DNA of 64,000 bases from Trichopria drosophilae (taxonomy: Eukaryota; Arthropoda; Insecta; Hymenoptera; Diapriidae): positions 32,041,501 through 32,105,500 of the forward strand of contig CM059586.1 of NCBI GenBank assembly GCA_030407085.1, given 5' to 3'. Under the pieces are notes generated by a model that had not been told where the DNA came from, did not search any database, and worked only from the letters and a program-made list of their open reading frames with translations. Each line of letters opens with the position of its first letter. Position 1 is the first letter of the stretch. Positions 11,989 to 24,739 of the stretch are shown in pieces. A program made the position numbers and the translations under genes.

Positions 11989-14900
11989 CTTGGGAACTTA
12001 GGAAGTTATCTGTTCACCAAAGATATGAAGTACCTGCATTATCATTACATTTAATGGCAGTAGAATCGAAAGAGTCTCAAATATGTTTCAGAATTATACA
12101 AGTAATGTAAGATTTTAATCTTGGGAAAAGTAATAAGATTATATTATATAAGTATATTTTATATTATATACACGTTATATTCTTGGTATTTAATCTTATA
12201 CTGGATGTCCGGAATGATAACATCCCAGCAGAACGTAAATATTAATTTTTTTACTCCATCTTATAATATCGCAAAGGTAATGAACGAATCTAGCTCGAAT
12301 CACTTGTCCTACTCCAATATACTATTTGAATTATTTCTTATATTAGGAAATTCATTAATTAAAGGATAGGATAATATTTGTTCAAATCATTTTTAAAAGA
12401 TTTTTCGCAAATTTTTCACTACAAGAATTTAGAGTTTTTAGCTCATTTGCGATACTCTGTCTTCACTGTATATTGTAGGTCCAAATGAGCATTGGAGATT
12501 GTCATTATTTTTGAAAAGAATATTAACCTTTCACTTTCTTGACTCACGCATCAATGTCACAGTGTATTACTTTTAATATCATTAACATTTATCTTAATTT
12601 TTTGTAGAAAGTCGTTACGGACGAAAATATTGAAAATAAAACAAATTAAAGGAATGTGCGCACACTGAAGAAGACGCCAAGAATGCAGCCAAATAAGGAC
12701 AATCTGAGCAGAGGACCGAAGAGATGTAAATCCGCCTGTGCGACCTCCGTGTAGCAAAGCTTCAATTAGTATAATATTACCGTTAGAAAACAATCTGTTT
12801 TAGTTTTTATATTATAAAAATTGGATACAATAAATTTATTCCAAAAACATGTCACTGTTAATTAATATTATATCCTTAGCATCCTTATATTAATACTACA
12901 TCTCATTGACGTAAATGTTCATGAATATTATGATTATTCTGTAACTAAATTACGTAAAAATTAAATTTGGTCCAAATCGAGTGATTTTTCAAATTTCGAT
13001 CCGCTACATCGTACAGACATCCGTGTACAGATAAGAGAAAAATCCCAAAAAATATTTGGTTACGCAGACACTGCATTCCTATCGCATTATGTTCGAAAAA
13101 CGAACTAAATTTAGGTAATATTTTCATGTTGTCTAAGGTCATGGGACTACCTCTACATATTAACCTATTAAGTTCATCCATAACTCAAACTTTATGTCTT
13201 TTTTCCTTCTCATTAGTGGCCAAGGAGGTTCAAACAGTTGTTAAATCACCCTAAATCTACATATTATATTTGAGATTGTATTTACTGAATTTGCAACATT
13301 ATCAACAAAACATTGAAACACAACCATGTTATAGAGACAGAGGATGATAAATTGAATGTAAAAATGTAATATGTTCAGCAAGATTTCAGATCTGCATTCA
13401 TAAACACGCCTTAATAAACAGACTTTCTGATGTGGTTATTAATCATTAAGTAAATATATACAGTACTTGGAACTTTTCATAGAAATTGTATATATGTTTA
13501 TAATAACTATACTTGATATCAAAGGCTCGTGTGTTATACCTATGCGTTACGCTATTATGAGTATGAAATCTAACATTTGCAGAACGGAAACGTTAATTGG
13601 GTTGAAGCATCTGGCTCTTAATTTGTAAACATTTCGAGGGAATCAATCACTGTACTAATAAACTCTAAATTAATTAAAACTAGTCACATGAAAAACAGAT
13701 ATATAGCATAATCTATCTAGTTTTCCGGACCGATTTCGTACCTGGGGACCACCATATTTGTACAATGCCATGATAGAGAATTACTCATCATCGATTACTG
13801 GGTATCTCATTTTGTGTGTCTAAATTACTCTAACATAAATAATTTTAGAAGCGAATCTTTTTATTAAAATGAGCCTCGTTGAAAGAATTTCACATAGTAG
13901 GATGTGCTTATTAGAAATTTCACCAGTCCAGAATATTTCATTGTACTTAGATTTTGAGTTCAAGTTGATAGACAAATAACACAGAACCACAAAAAAGTTT
14001 GTTTTGAGATCACGTGAATCAGAAATAGTGGATCTTATAGATTTTTAGTCGCTGAGAACGAATCTGTTATTCGGTTTGGCCCATCACGTTAGAGTTTTAA
14101 GACATCTGATCCAAAAATATTCAAAAATATACTTTTGGGCAATTTAAAGTTAGGATATGTGAAAAATCTGAAACGATTTGACGACTTTGTAGATTTTTTA
14201 TAAAAATGAATTTATTCAAAACAATTGTCATTTTTTAAATTTCCATTACTACCAACAATCATATTAATAACGCATGTGTTTTGTTTTTATTAATTACCTC
14301 ATGTTGACCCCATTGGTGTAAAGCAATGACTTTTTTAGAGAATGGAGTGTGTTCAATCTGGAATCAGCGTATAAATTTTCTATGCCTCTGGATTGAAAGT
14401 TCAGTCCAATAAGTTTAGAGTGTAATGCAGCAATAAAAAAATACAAAAAACCATGGAACCAAAAACAAACAGAAAAAAGGGAGCATAGATTTATGCATCC
14501 ACGTCGATGCCGTTGGGTAACGTTACAAGAGAGTAGGAAGATCCAAATAAATAATATTAATTTGTATTAGTTTTCTCGATCTTCGGACATCACTTAATCT
14601 TTCCTTTTAATCCATTTCAGTTGACAATGCAAAAATCGCCACATTTGATAAAACAACACCCAGTGATGTGTAGCAGACTTTTTAGAGTCAACAAACATTT
14701 TTTCTCTTCAAATTAAATGAAAAAAAGTTATTTTCTGATTGAAACAATAAATGTAATACTAATGGAAGTTATAGTATTATTATTTTATCAATAAAGTCCG
14801 TTACAGATATTATTTTAATTTCTTCTATTTCCACTTTTTAACAGAAAAATGTTAACTTTACTTAAAGAGTGCCAAAGATAAGAAATTCTTTTATTATGGA

Positions 14901-16779
14901 AGATCTTCACCTTAATAGTTTAATAAGGGATGATTAGTTAGCGCCATTTCACTTACGTAACTTATTGTGATGTACAATAATCGCACAAGGAAACATGTAA
15001 ATATGCTGTTTAACTTCATTACATTAAAGTTGCTTATTGCTCAATCCTCAATAAAAACTATTTATTTTCCAGTATTCTCTTTCAATGTTTCAAATTTTCA
15101 CATTAGTAATAATGCGATAAACTGTAGTAATAATTGAAATATTATGTTGTCAAAAACAACTTGTCGACGTTCACAAAATAGACATTATCTTACAGATTCC
15201 GATACTGAAGCCGCGCAAACAGCATTCCTTTCATCCCAACTCCTGTGATACCATTTAATTTGTATATTTAACATATTTCACAGATTTATTCGATGTATTT
15301 TTTAATTTTATAGGATTATAAATCAATATATATTACGAGAAATTCGAGTCTGAAACAGGGATCGTGAAATTTCTGACTGCAATTACCTAATTGCCTATTA
15401 AATTACAATAAGAGTTCTAACTAATACAATTATAATTTTATTTATTATTCATTATTATTCATTGTACAATTATTAATAAACATTTTTATCTTACATGCAG
15501 AATTCTTATTTATATTTTGTTTTACAGAATTTTTAACGTATTTCCTAACCTAATCTAAACTATTTAGTTAGTAACTCGTTAAAAATTAAGACAAAAGATT
15601 TAAAAAATCGCACAATAAATGATAACAGTGACAAAGAAACAAATGGCAAAAAAAAAAACGAAAGAAACGCAATCAAAATGTTTCTTTGAAACAATTTTTT
15701 GAATTGTTACATAACTAGAGAAAACGCAGTTCACACAAAAAATGTTTACTTCATATTGCACTTCATGGTTGAAATATTTTCTGAATAATTTGCATTGTAT
15801 CAGTCAAATATGTTAATTTGTATACATTTTTCAAGACGCTCAACAAATCTCGTTATTTCTGTATATTTAAATGATATTTTCCATTGTTTTTTTATCTTCT
15901 ACTAAAAAATGATACAGCATTAATTTTTCAAAAACTAAATACCTAATTTGCTGTTCTAAATGATACGGTTTGGTTAGTTTTATTGCAGGTGTCTTTTTTT
16001 GTTAGTTCTTTTTTTTTGTAGATGCGTCTTTTGTCGGTATGTTCTTCCACAGTGTGTTTTTTTATCCTTGCATTTATTGGCCCTTTTTATAGTCGTCTAA
16101 CCATCACTAATTTCATTAATCTTAATAGTAGATGATCATTCATAATATGGCCGGCATTTAAAGAGAAAAAACTCTGAATGAAAGGTGAAGTTGCATAATT
16201 TGATTATATTAGAAATATGACAGAGAAAATGTCTCAAAAATTGGGAATGATTCTGTTTTAGGTAGGAAGTTTTTAAACGGATGACACTAACGCTATCTGC
16301 CATAAATACGTAACAAAATAAAGTTATTAATTCCAAACATTGATCCTGAATAGTCTAAATATCACAGCTAAAAAATCGAGCAGTCGATAAAGATTTTTTT
16401 TCATAAATCTGCTTTCAGAATTGCGAAAACGACTGATATCTAAAACATGAAAAAATATTTTATGACTTTTATTGAATGTGTACAAAACTTTAATAAAAAA
16501 ATTCAATGAAAAGGAATCTCCAGGAAAACTTCATCAACATTTTGTGGATGTTTAGTAATAAGTACATAGAATTTAGACCAGTTTCCTGATATTCCAGTAT
16601 AAGTTATAATTTTCAAATCTTACAACTGACCGTTTTTAAAGGTTATTTCCAAAATCTTTTAACAATATTGTATAATTTTTATTCTGTATTTATCAAGTCT
16701 GTTATCATATTTACTAAGTTATTTTTCTCACGACCATGGTGTCTTATTTCTGTTGTATTCCATGAAGGATGACCCTAGC
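11989..16779. other. Long AT-rich stretch without recognised features
   Basis: Scattered frames of 66-82 codons without motifs. At 14048-14066 GTCGCTGAGAACGAATCTG resembles the recurrent CGTAATCAGCGAC block, so a degraded piece of that family is probably present near 13980-14170. A T-rich tract lies near 15990-16065. No inverted-repeat element with clear ends was found. Confidence 0.45.
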
Positions 16780-18600
16780 TAACATGCTATATCAAAGAAC
16801 CGGCTCAGAGGCGGAGAGTGGAAGATCAACGATGCACCTTCTTTTCGTCCTTTCTTTTTCCTCTACTCTGGTGTTCCTTCCTTTTTTCTCTGTCACACTC
16901 TTAGTTCCCCTCCTTTTCCATCTTCTCGTATTTTTATATTTCTCTTCTTTTTTGGCAATGCTAGTCTTAGCCGTACAAATCAATTCGGATCTTCGAAGAG
17001 GTGATATTATTGTGTCGTAATACAATTCGTTCTACATGGAGCAGAGTGCAAAGACCTTTGATGTTTTGGAATTCGAATGTAGAAAACGGAGTAGAAAGGT
17101 TACTCGATCAGAGACAATCCCTTCAGCTAACATTGCACGTTGCATAATACCGAATGTAATATTTGCGTTGTCCGGAATCCTCATTTTAACTAGGTCGTAT
17201 TCATTCCGCGTAATATCATCTCAATTTCGGTATAATTTCCGTATTTGTTTGCTCTATTGTTTGGCTAACATAACCAATATAATACCTGAACTTAAAATTA
17301 GTTTGGTGATAAACACTTCACAATTTGTGGAATCAATAATGAGACTTCTAAAGATGTAGCCTTCCTGTTATCCAACATATTGGTAACTTCATTAAAATCA
17401 ATGTTTTCACAATCGACCATTTCTTTTTCGATATTACCGCAAACATTCCGCATAGCATTCCCTTGGTATATTCGACGCGCCGTTTGCATATGAATCCTTT
17501 AAGCCGCTGTTATAACACCTGCTTGAGCCCAGATAAGTTAAACTCAGCATTCCAGAGCACGAACCTCTCCAGCTTACATCTGAAATGTTAAGCATGTATG
17601 TATTAATTTATTCATCTCTGGATATCTTGCTTCATTCCTAACGGTAAGCCCAAGAGTGCCACGATACTTATGGGAATAATAAAAATAGCAAATTTTGTTT
17701 GTATAACAAGTTTTTAGCAAAACAGCCAAAACGACACTAAGATAGCATTTTTTCCAAAGTCTGTGCAGTCGTGATTAAAATACCTTAAAATCATTACGCT
17801 TCAATATCAGAAATTTCCATTGGACTATTTGTTACTTCTTGTCTTGCGGTGTCGACGTAAGTTGCATACTTTTTATGCACCCATTTCATGCGTGTATTTA
17901 TCAACTTGCGCAACGTACATAATACTTACACGTATACATAACTGATCCTTATGGTGCGCTCGGCGTTGTCCAAGATCCAGAGTTTAATCTAATCTAATCT
18001 CGGTTACTTTCTCTCTCGTTACACATGCAATACACGTAGCCTGTGGAAATTGTCTTCTCTTAAGTTACTCTGCAAGATTCGCAGAGGGAATGTATGTATA
18101 TCGATATCGATCGTAAGTATAGATTCGCGAAGCGAAATATCCGCAAACGTATGTATCCATTGAAAAACCTCTCGGATGCGATTCTTCGTTTTACGCATGT
18201 TTTTCTTCGCTTGCAGTTCAATAGATTGTTGCTGCAATTTTATTTTCTGAGACGGCGTTGGACTTCTTCAAAGAAATATTTATGTCTCGATTTCACCCTC
18301 TTTGTTTTCTCGTTCCGCTTCATTTCGATAGAATCTCTGTAGCCTATCTCTTCTTCTTGCACTTTCTATACCGATAGAACCGACTCCACAAAAACGATTA
18401 AGAAGGCAAAGGAGGAAGAAGATTCCTCTTTCCCTTAGTCTTTCTTTTTCTCAGGGTTTAATGTACGTCATAGCTACCTTGGAATCCTTTTCACCGAACC
18501 GTGTCCGTACCTGCGATTGTACCGCTCAAATTCAAAGCCAACGACTGAGAGAGTAAACGAGAGATGAGGAGAGTGTAAGAGAGACGGATGCAGAAACCAA
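16780..18600. other. Less AT-rich stretch: pyrimidine-rich tract, possible degraded coding, CpG patches
   Basis: 16840-16960 is a pyrimidine-rich tract. On the minus strand two open segments look somewhat protein-like: 17489-17298, an ATG frame with NIEKEMVDCENIDFNEVTNM, and about 17195-17036, with MRIPDNANITFGIMQRAML. They are in different frames and separated by stops, as in a degraded pseudogene, but random frames can look alike. An AATCT triplet run lies at 17983-17998. 18450-18560 is CpG-richer with TACGTCA. No splice sites or known domain. Confidence 0.25.
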
Positions 18601-19616
18601 GAAACAGAAAGGAAATTATTACACAGAATGTCTTAATTGTTTTTCATCTTCCAACAGCTGCAATTATTATTAATGCTGATGGTAGTACTCTGTACATTGG
18701 TCAGCATCATTTCAAAGAATTCTTTTCCTCAAGGCATTTGCAAATTTTCCGAATTTCATTGGGTACAGACCAAGGTCTGTGTATATTGTTGAAGAAACAG
18801 TAGTCCACTTCGGTTCATTGAACGATATGCCTGAAAGAGATTGTCGACTACAGTATACAACATATAAAGATGATAAGAGCAATTAAAACCGAACCCAAAA
18901 ACATATACTAGAAACTTGAACACAAATACGGGTGGTTGCGCATACAGTCAATGAGATTCACTATAGAAAACTAGGATAGAACAAAAGGCAAGAAAAGAGA
19001 TACTGGCACAATTAATATAAAAAAGGTGAGAAATAAAAAACTGAGATACAAGAACGACAAAAGACGTTCGAGAAGGAAGTTCGAGTAGCTATACCGGATG
19101 TTAAGGAAAGACTTGAATACAAATGGATAGTCTAAAAAAAAGTGAGCATGAATTTGGCAATGACAAATCCAAGAATGAAGGTTCAATTCATGTACTAATA
19201 TGAGACTAACTGTTTGAGTGCATGCAGCAAAGGAAATCGTTTGAAAACGGGTCATCGAAAGTTTTACCTCGCAGAAATTGTTGAAACCCAAAAAATGTTC
19301 AATTTTCTGCCAGATATACAAAATTCTATTTTAATAACGAATTCACTTTCTCTCTAGCGACAATATAAGAAAAAATGCCTATTCAAAATATTGGAACAAT
19401 CGAATATGTTTGACAATATCCCAGAAATTCGAATATTTTCGATGATATAAAAGTAACCCATAATAATGTACGAAATTAGAAAAATATTAATACAAAAAGG
19501 TATTCCAAATTGTTTAGAATCCCCTGTCATTAACGTCCAACAATGACCACATCCAACGTATGTCTATTTTAAATAAAAAGTGCATTTTTTTAAATAGATA
19601 TGCTTTGTGAACAAAT
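18601..19616. other. No gene seen
   Basis: A 116-codon minus-strand frame (19321-18971) is hydrophobic and phenylalanine-rich, as expected from purine-rich plus-strand DNA read in reverse; I see no family resemblance. Confidence 0.45.
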
Positions 19617-19618
19617 TA

Positions 19619-19869
19619 CAGTAGACCCTTCCACAGTGCCGCTCTCTAGAAATCCTGTGATAGTGTCGCAGTTCATTCCTCTGATAGTGTAGTAAGCTTC
19701 CCACTACTTGACCGGCAACAGCTATAATATCTGTCAACCAATCCCGTTCTAGATATAAAGCACGAGAGGGGGTGTAGAGTGTAAGGAATGCGGATAGTGG
19801 GGTGGGACACAGATAGAGGACTTGTTTCTTCTCGGTCCTGAGACGGTGACACTATGAGAGGGTCTTCTG
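19619..19869. mobile_element. pogo-type MITE, 251 bp
   Basis: Left end CAGTAGACCCTTCCACAGTG; right end reverse-complemented CAGAAGACCCTCTCATAGTG; TA at 19617-19618 and 19870-19871. Same CAGTA/TA signature as 2873-3075 but a different family. GC-richer than its surroundings, non-coding. Confidence 0.8.
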
Positions 19870-20538
19870 TAGATGGAATTTTGCAATATTTATTATCAAT
19901 TTTTCCAACGGTTTGAGTTTAAACATTGGATATTTGTAAAATATTTTCATAATTTTTTAATGTTGACTTTTTGAATTAAAAATAGTGCGGGGCAAGGTAG
20001 ACACATTCATTATAGTGGCAGTTGAACCTGCAGCCTTTTATTTGAAAAAATTGAAAAAAACATGTTCCAAAACGTTTGCATACTATAAAAGTGTTTCCGG
20101 AATTATCAAAATTTTGTTAATTAACGAGTAAAACTGCGAAGAATCGTTTTGATATTGAACTTTTTCACTATAGAGTTGTGAATGCTTCTTAATCAGAAGA
20201 CACCTCTAAAGAACAGACGTACCAAGTAATTGAAGCGTGACGATTTCTTAAATTGATCCCTCATCTGGATTAAATTAATCCTATGGATTTATGAAGATTG
20301 CTACTAATAACATACGATTTGAAAGAACTTTTTCAATTTATTACATTAAATTTACAGAATCATATTGGAAAATTTACTTAAATTGGTCAAACTTATATTT
20401 CGCAAGAGTTCACAATTATTTCTGAGAAAAATATTTAGAATGTGTGCTAACATTAATATAAGTAATGCTATACATTAATACTAAAAATTAATAACAATCT
20501 GCGATTTTAAATCACGAATGAATATAAATTAGCAAATA
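19870..20538. other. No feature seen; AT-rich DNA
   Basis: Nothing beyond composition. Confidence 0.5.
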
Positions 20539-20598
20539 AATCTTTATAATAATTAGATATTGCATTAACTAATTGTGGTACAGAATGGATTAAGTCAA
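20539..20598 (+). repeat. Left arm of a 60-bp inverted duplication (partner 21297-21356)
   Basis: Matches the reverse complement of 21297-21356 at 59 of 60 positions by direct reading; the core is ACTAATTGTGGTACAGAATG. Similarity stops abruptly at both sides, so it is a templated copy and not the decayed end of a longer palindrome. Confidence 0.9.
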
Positions 20599-20961
20599 TA
20601 TAAGCTTTCACAAAAATACCATATAAATGTTGTAAACTTTGCAATCCAATTTTTAATCCAAGACGATCCAAATTAAAGTATATTCAACTACTAACAATTG
20701 AATGAAAGTGTGAAATAATATACCTGGTTTTCAGTTTATAAATAAGTGCGTCAAGTTTTTCATCGAAGACAATCGTATAATGTTGAACTACATTCGAGTA
20801 TCAGAATCAATATTTTTACAAATCGTTTTCATTTTTTTCATTGACTTCCAGCTCACCGATTAAAGCTTGAGGTATTCTGTTTAATATTAACAAGAATGTT
20901 TTCTTCTTCAGTCTTTCAAATCTGTCTACGTACCGATCTTAAATTTTTGTTGAATGTTCTA

Positions 20962-21273
20962 CACTGATAGAAGTTTTAAGAGATATTAACTACAGCGATA
21001 TTACCTACTTTAGTACAGTACAAATGAGAGACAACAGTGGCTCAGATTAGAATCGAACAGTCGTTCCAAATCATACTACAAATATTACTCCCGGGTCATC
21101 GGAAATAGTATTACCGCATGTAAACATTGAGACAACTATTGTATTGTTTTTAGACGACAATCGTATCAAACTAAGAGAAACACAGTGTGGAGAGCCAATA
21201 TAAAACACATCTCTTGCTTTCATATACCAGTTGTCTCCTATGATACAACTTCTGTCTTAAACTTTTCTCTGTG
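20962..21273. mobile_element. MITE, CACTGAGAAAA family, 312 bp
   Basis: Left end CACTGATAGAAGTTTTAAGA; right end reverse-complemented CACAGAGAAAAGTTTAAGAC; TA at 20960-20961 and 21274-21275. Same terminal signature as 31251-31673 and 49284-49505. It lies between the two arms of the 60-bp inverted duplication. Confidence 0.65.
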
Positions 21274-21296
21274 TAGTGTGTACGCCCTTAAATATT

Positions 21297-21356
21297 TTGA
21301 CTTAATCCATTCTGTACCACAATTAGTTAATGCAATATCTAATGATTATAAAGATT
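21297..21356 (-). repeat. Right arm of the 60-bp inverted duplication
   Basis: Reverse-complement partner of 20539-20598. It ends 16 bp before the ATG of the candidate exon at 21373, so the copied segment may have been taken from the 5' flank of that exon, or placed there. Confidence 0.9.
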
Positions 21357-21372
21357 GATTCCCTAATTTGTT

Positions 21373-21505
21373 ATGGTCGTGGGATTTTCGAATGTGAGAA
21401 AGACGTACTTTAAACGGAAAATAAGATTACCAACAAAAGCAATGGCGGGCGTTAAGGTCACGCTGAATAGTGTTGGGGTTCTCAACAATGAGACAACAGA
21501 TCTAG
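21373..21505 (+). CDS. Candidate 5' coding exon ending in a consensus splice donor
   Basis: An ATG at 21373, preceded in frame by TAA, opens 44 codons plus one base, ending ATCTAG|GTAAGT (donor at 21506), which is the consensus donor. The frame runs on only to a stop about eight codons into the presumed intron. The translation begins MVVGFSNVRKTYFKRKIRLP and has a second ATG at 21442 (GCAATGGCG, G at -3 and +4) starting MAGVKVTLNSVGVLNNETTD. The first half is basic, the second mildly hydrophobic with an NETT glycosylation-type sequon. Composition is visibly less AT-rich than the flanks and stops changing at the donor. I do not recognise the protein. If real, it is a first coding exon with downstream exons outside or far along the window; a first exon of a gene with a very long intron fits the gene-poor context. 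It could still be chance. Confidence 0.4.
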
Positions 21506-22732
21506 GTAAGTTTTCAATTGTGGGCTTCTGAAATGCCGGCGTGAAATTTTGCGGAGGTTTATCAATTTTTATGCCAGTATTTTCGTACCGTTTTTTTCAT
21601 TATTCAAGAGTTTTACTACTGAAATATTAATTTTACTTTTATTGACCTCATAAACGGCATAGATTTTGATCGGTTTTCCACGCTAACAAAGAAAGAAAAA
21701 AAGTTAATAAACGACAGTTAAGATCAGATTTTCTAATGTGGACGCTCGCTTATTAAGCATCATGACTTTCTAATTTGAGTACCAATTTAATTGCTAGAAA
21801 TCATTATAAAATGAAAATGGAAGGATTGTTAACTAAACGATTTCTTTATTATTCTTTTCCTTCAAGTATCTTGCAGAGTTTATACAAATTTTTTCCATTT
21901 TCTGTCAAAACCCGATGTAAACATTTTAATTATTTTTTTCGAAAATCAGAGTTTGCATTGTTCCGTGATAGACACCTGAATCATATACAGAGCTTAACAT
22001 TTTAGCGTATTTATTACCTATTTTTATGTAAAATATCCTTATAGGCCCTTCGATGCTTATCACTTTGGTTATGTGTGGGAATTTCGAATTTTGTCAAATG
22101 AAGACAAAACTAAATTGACGAATGAACCCCTCACATACTATTTGGGAAAGTAGCCACGCAACACGTATTAGATAGTGATCAGTACACTTGTGACCACATG
22201 GAAGCATTAATTACAGGTCATAAAGTCTGCTTTGATCAAATCAATTACCTTGCACCTACATCTATTCGATTGTAATCTTGGTGTATCCTTTTATTAAATT
22301 ATATAACGGAAAAATGTACTATACTATTATTGTTGTTCACAAAAAGTAAACTTGGGTACGTCATCGTTTGATGTACAGTTATGCAGTGTATTTATAACAA
22401 TACAACTTGCAGAAATACGTTGATTCTTGGGTCATTTGTAAAGAAAGTTTGACAAATAAAATTCAGGAATAAGTGATACTTAGCACTTATAAATAAAAGG
22501 TATTAGATGATAATATGTCCGCATATTCCATTAACACTAATTTAACCCTTAATCCTGACTCGAGAGTCGTTTTCCGAGAAAATTCAAATTGTACTTTGTA
22601 AATTGCACAAATGTAAGCATTTTCAAGCGGCAGGACATATTTGACCCACTTTAAAATAGCTGTAAGAACTATCGATTAAATATATACAGTACGGGACGGG
22701 ACTCTATTGAATGGAATGATTACACTGCCCAA
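21506..22732. other. No gene seen; possible intron start
   Basis: AT-rich. TTTAACCCTTAATCCTGACTCG at 22540-22561 resembles the piggyBac-like TTAACCCTTTAAGTCC termini seen elsewhere, but I find no partner end. Confidence 0.4.
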
Positions 22733-23550
22733 CAAAATGTTGTTGTCCAATACGTAAGAGTCAATCCTGATAGGGTTTTTGCTCCAGAATCCAAATATGA
22801 CTGCCAATGTAACCATTTGGCTCCAGTTTTTAAGATGTTGAAATTCAGAGAAGTACACAATTTGATTCTATGCATTTCTGAGCATCTATTCAAAGCCTAA
22901 AGAAATGATTTTGTCCCACCACTAAAATATTGAATTAAACCTAATTTTTCCCAAATTGCAGTCAAAGATGTAAATAATGTTGTACTCCATAATTAGTTTG
23001 AAATTATTTGAATTTCAAAAAATTCGTCGGACATATTGGGACCGTTATTTTGCATTTCTTGATCTTTTGTGCCACATTCCATAGTATAGCTGTAAAAATG
23101 TTCAAAACACGAATTTTTACCGCTTCGACCTTCAATTTGGTCAAAAACTATATCAACAATAATTTGGTGACATATTTGGATTCTGCGAGAAAAATCCTAT
23201 TAGAATTGACTGTTACTGGTGTAAATGTCTGAAATTGGATTTTTTACCTCTTTGACCTTCAATATCCCAGTAAACAAAACGGGATTGAAAGGGATTTAAT
23301 TATCAAAAAAGGAATTTAAAGGGATATAGTGAAAACTAAATTGATTTCCTTAGAATTCCTTTACTTTATTTTTTTGACAATTTTGGAATTGGGAAATCCC
23401 TTTCAATCCCTTTTTGTTTACTGGGATCTCAAAAACTAGACTCAATTAGATATTGTGCTGATTATATTTGGATTCTGGAGCAAAAATCCTACCAGAATCA
23501 ACTCTTACTTATTGAGCAACATGAAATTCTGAAATGTTTGTTGGGCTGTG
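22733..23550. mobile_element. TIR element with CACTGCCCAACAAA termini, host of a nested MITE
   Basis: Left end CACTGCCCAACAAAATGTTG; right end reverse-complemented CACAGCCCAACAAACATTTC. Subterminal inverted blocks match too: TAAGAGTCAATCCTGATAGG (22757-22776) against the complement of 23489-23509, and CAGAATCCAAATATGA against the complement of TATATTTGGATTCTG. TA precedes the left end; the right flank is AC, so the duplication is not clean. A related pair, GACCTTCAAT..TCAAAAACTA, occurs twice inside (23129-23150, and 23254-23262 continued after the nested element at 23427). Non-coding. Confidence 0.8.
23266..23425. mobile_element. 160-bp MITE nested in the 22733 element
   Basis: Termini CCCAGTAAACAAAACGGGAT and, reverse-complemented, CCCAGTAAACAAAAAGGGAT; the match continues through TTGAAAGGGATTT, so about 32 bp with one mismatch. 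AT lies outside both ends. Removing it rejoins a block that matches another copy in the host element, which shows it inserted later. Superfamily not assigned. Confidence 0.85.
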
Positions 23551-24196
23551 ACCTAACACATTAGGTCAAAGTTGTTCCTTCATAATGACAATTGTATAAA
23601 TTGTTAGGTACGTGGAGAGAACCCATGCTCGAACTATCTGTCTCATTGCAAGTAAAACATATGTAGCAGTGACATCGCAAAGTGAGACAAAGCACACTGA
23701 CATATTGTAGACTTAGAAGCAATGGATTCTCTGTAGAGCTTCAATAAGGGGTATGGAGCCGTCCATAAAATACGTAACACAATTTAGGTCGGGGTTGATC
23801 CTTCACTATGAATCGTTACTGCAGAGATGGCAAACATCATTATTTGGGGGGAGGGGAAGGGGTCCGGATACCAAAAAATTGCTTTACGTGATTCATGGAC
23901 AGTCCCTATATGCATGGTCCAATTTCGTACAGAAAATATTCAAAAATTGCTTCAACAGCCAAAAAGATGAGGAGGAGAATTAGTCAATAGGCATTCTGAT
24001 GATGTGTGTGGAACTATTATTGAAGCGTTTAATTCAAAATTGCATGGAAGAATCTATAAAACCAGAAACATTTAAAAAACAATAATACACCAAAAGAAAA
24101 GAAACGTCATCGATTGAAGAAAAGGTAGACAAGAGGGGAGGGGAAACAAAAATACAGCAAGGAAGAGAAAGAGAGAGAGAGAGAGAGGGGGGGGGG
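23551..24196. other. No gene seen; ends in GA/G-rich simple sequence
   Basis: A 76-codon + frame (23753-23983) is without motif. 24168-24198 is a (GA)n run followed by a poly-G run. Confidence 0.5.
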
Positions 24197-24502
24197 GAGA
24201 ACAATATTACAATTTCTAGTATATTTAAACAAAAGATAATATATACAATAAGAAATTATTTGTTTAATATACATTGGTCAAATTCAAGAGAATATGAATA
24301 GTCAAACTGTAACTTTAAAGTTGGGTAGCTTTTTAACAGTTACCATATACTAATATTCATGGACTGGTGATAAAATCATTTCATTTGAGAGAGAGAGGGG
24401 GGGGGGAGAGGAAGGAAGGAGGGGAGAACAATATTACAATTTCTAGTATATTTAAACAAAAGATAATATATAGAATAAGAAATTATTTGTTTAAGATACA
24501 TT
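24197..24502 (+). repeat. Direct duplication of an 80-bp block together with its GA/G tract
   Basis: GGAGAACAATATTACAATTT begins at 24197 and again at 24423; about 80 bp follow with only two or three differences (TATATACAATAAG / TATATAGAATAAG; TTTAATATACATT / TTTAAGATACATT). Each copy is preceded by a GAGAGA-GGGGGG tract. The high similarity suggests a recent event, probably driven by the simple-sequence tract. Confidence 0.85.
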
Positions 24503-24739
24503 AGGATAGGATAACAAATGTATATCGGACAATTTTTTTGTTGCACGTGAGTGTGTCCTGGAAATTTTGGAAATTATTAGATGAATCATCAAACAATGCT
24601 TTACTGATTCTTATATATTACATTTACCTACAAGATTATTCTGGTAAAATTAGGATCAATTTTTACATGAAAAAATATCGCAATCAAGAGAAGCAGAAGG
24701 AAAAGAATACAAATAGGAATCATTGCTGCTTTCTTTTTG

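Noticed and set aside
18971..19321. 116-codon minus frame with hydrophobic segments
   Set aside because: Phenylalanine/leucine/serine excess is explained by purine-rich plus-strand sequence.
22540..22561. TTTAACCCTTAATCCTGACTCG as a piggyBac-type terminus
   Set aside because: No opposite end found; kept only as a remark.
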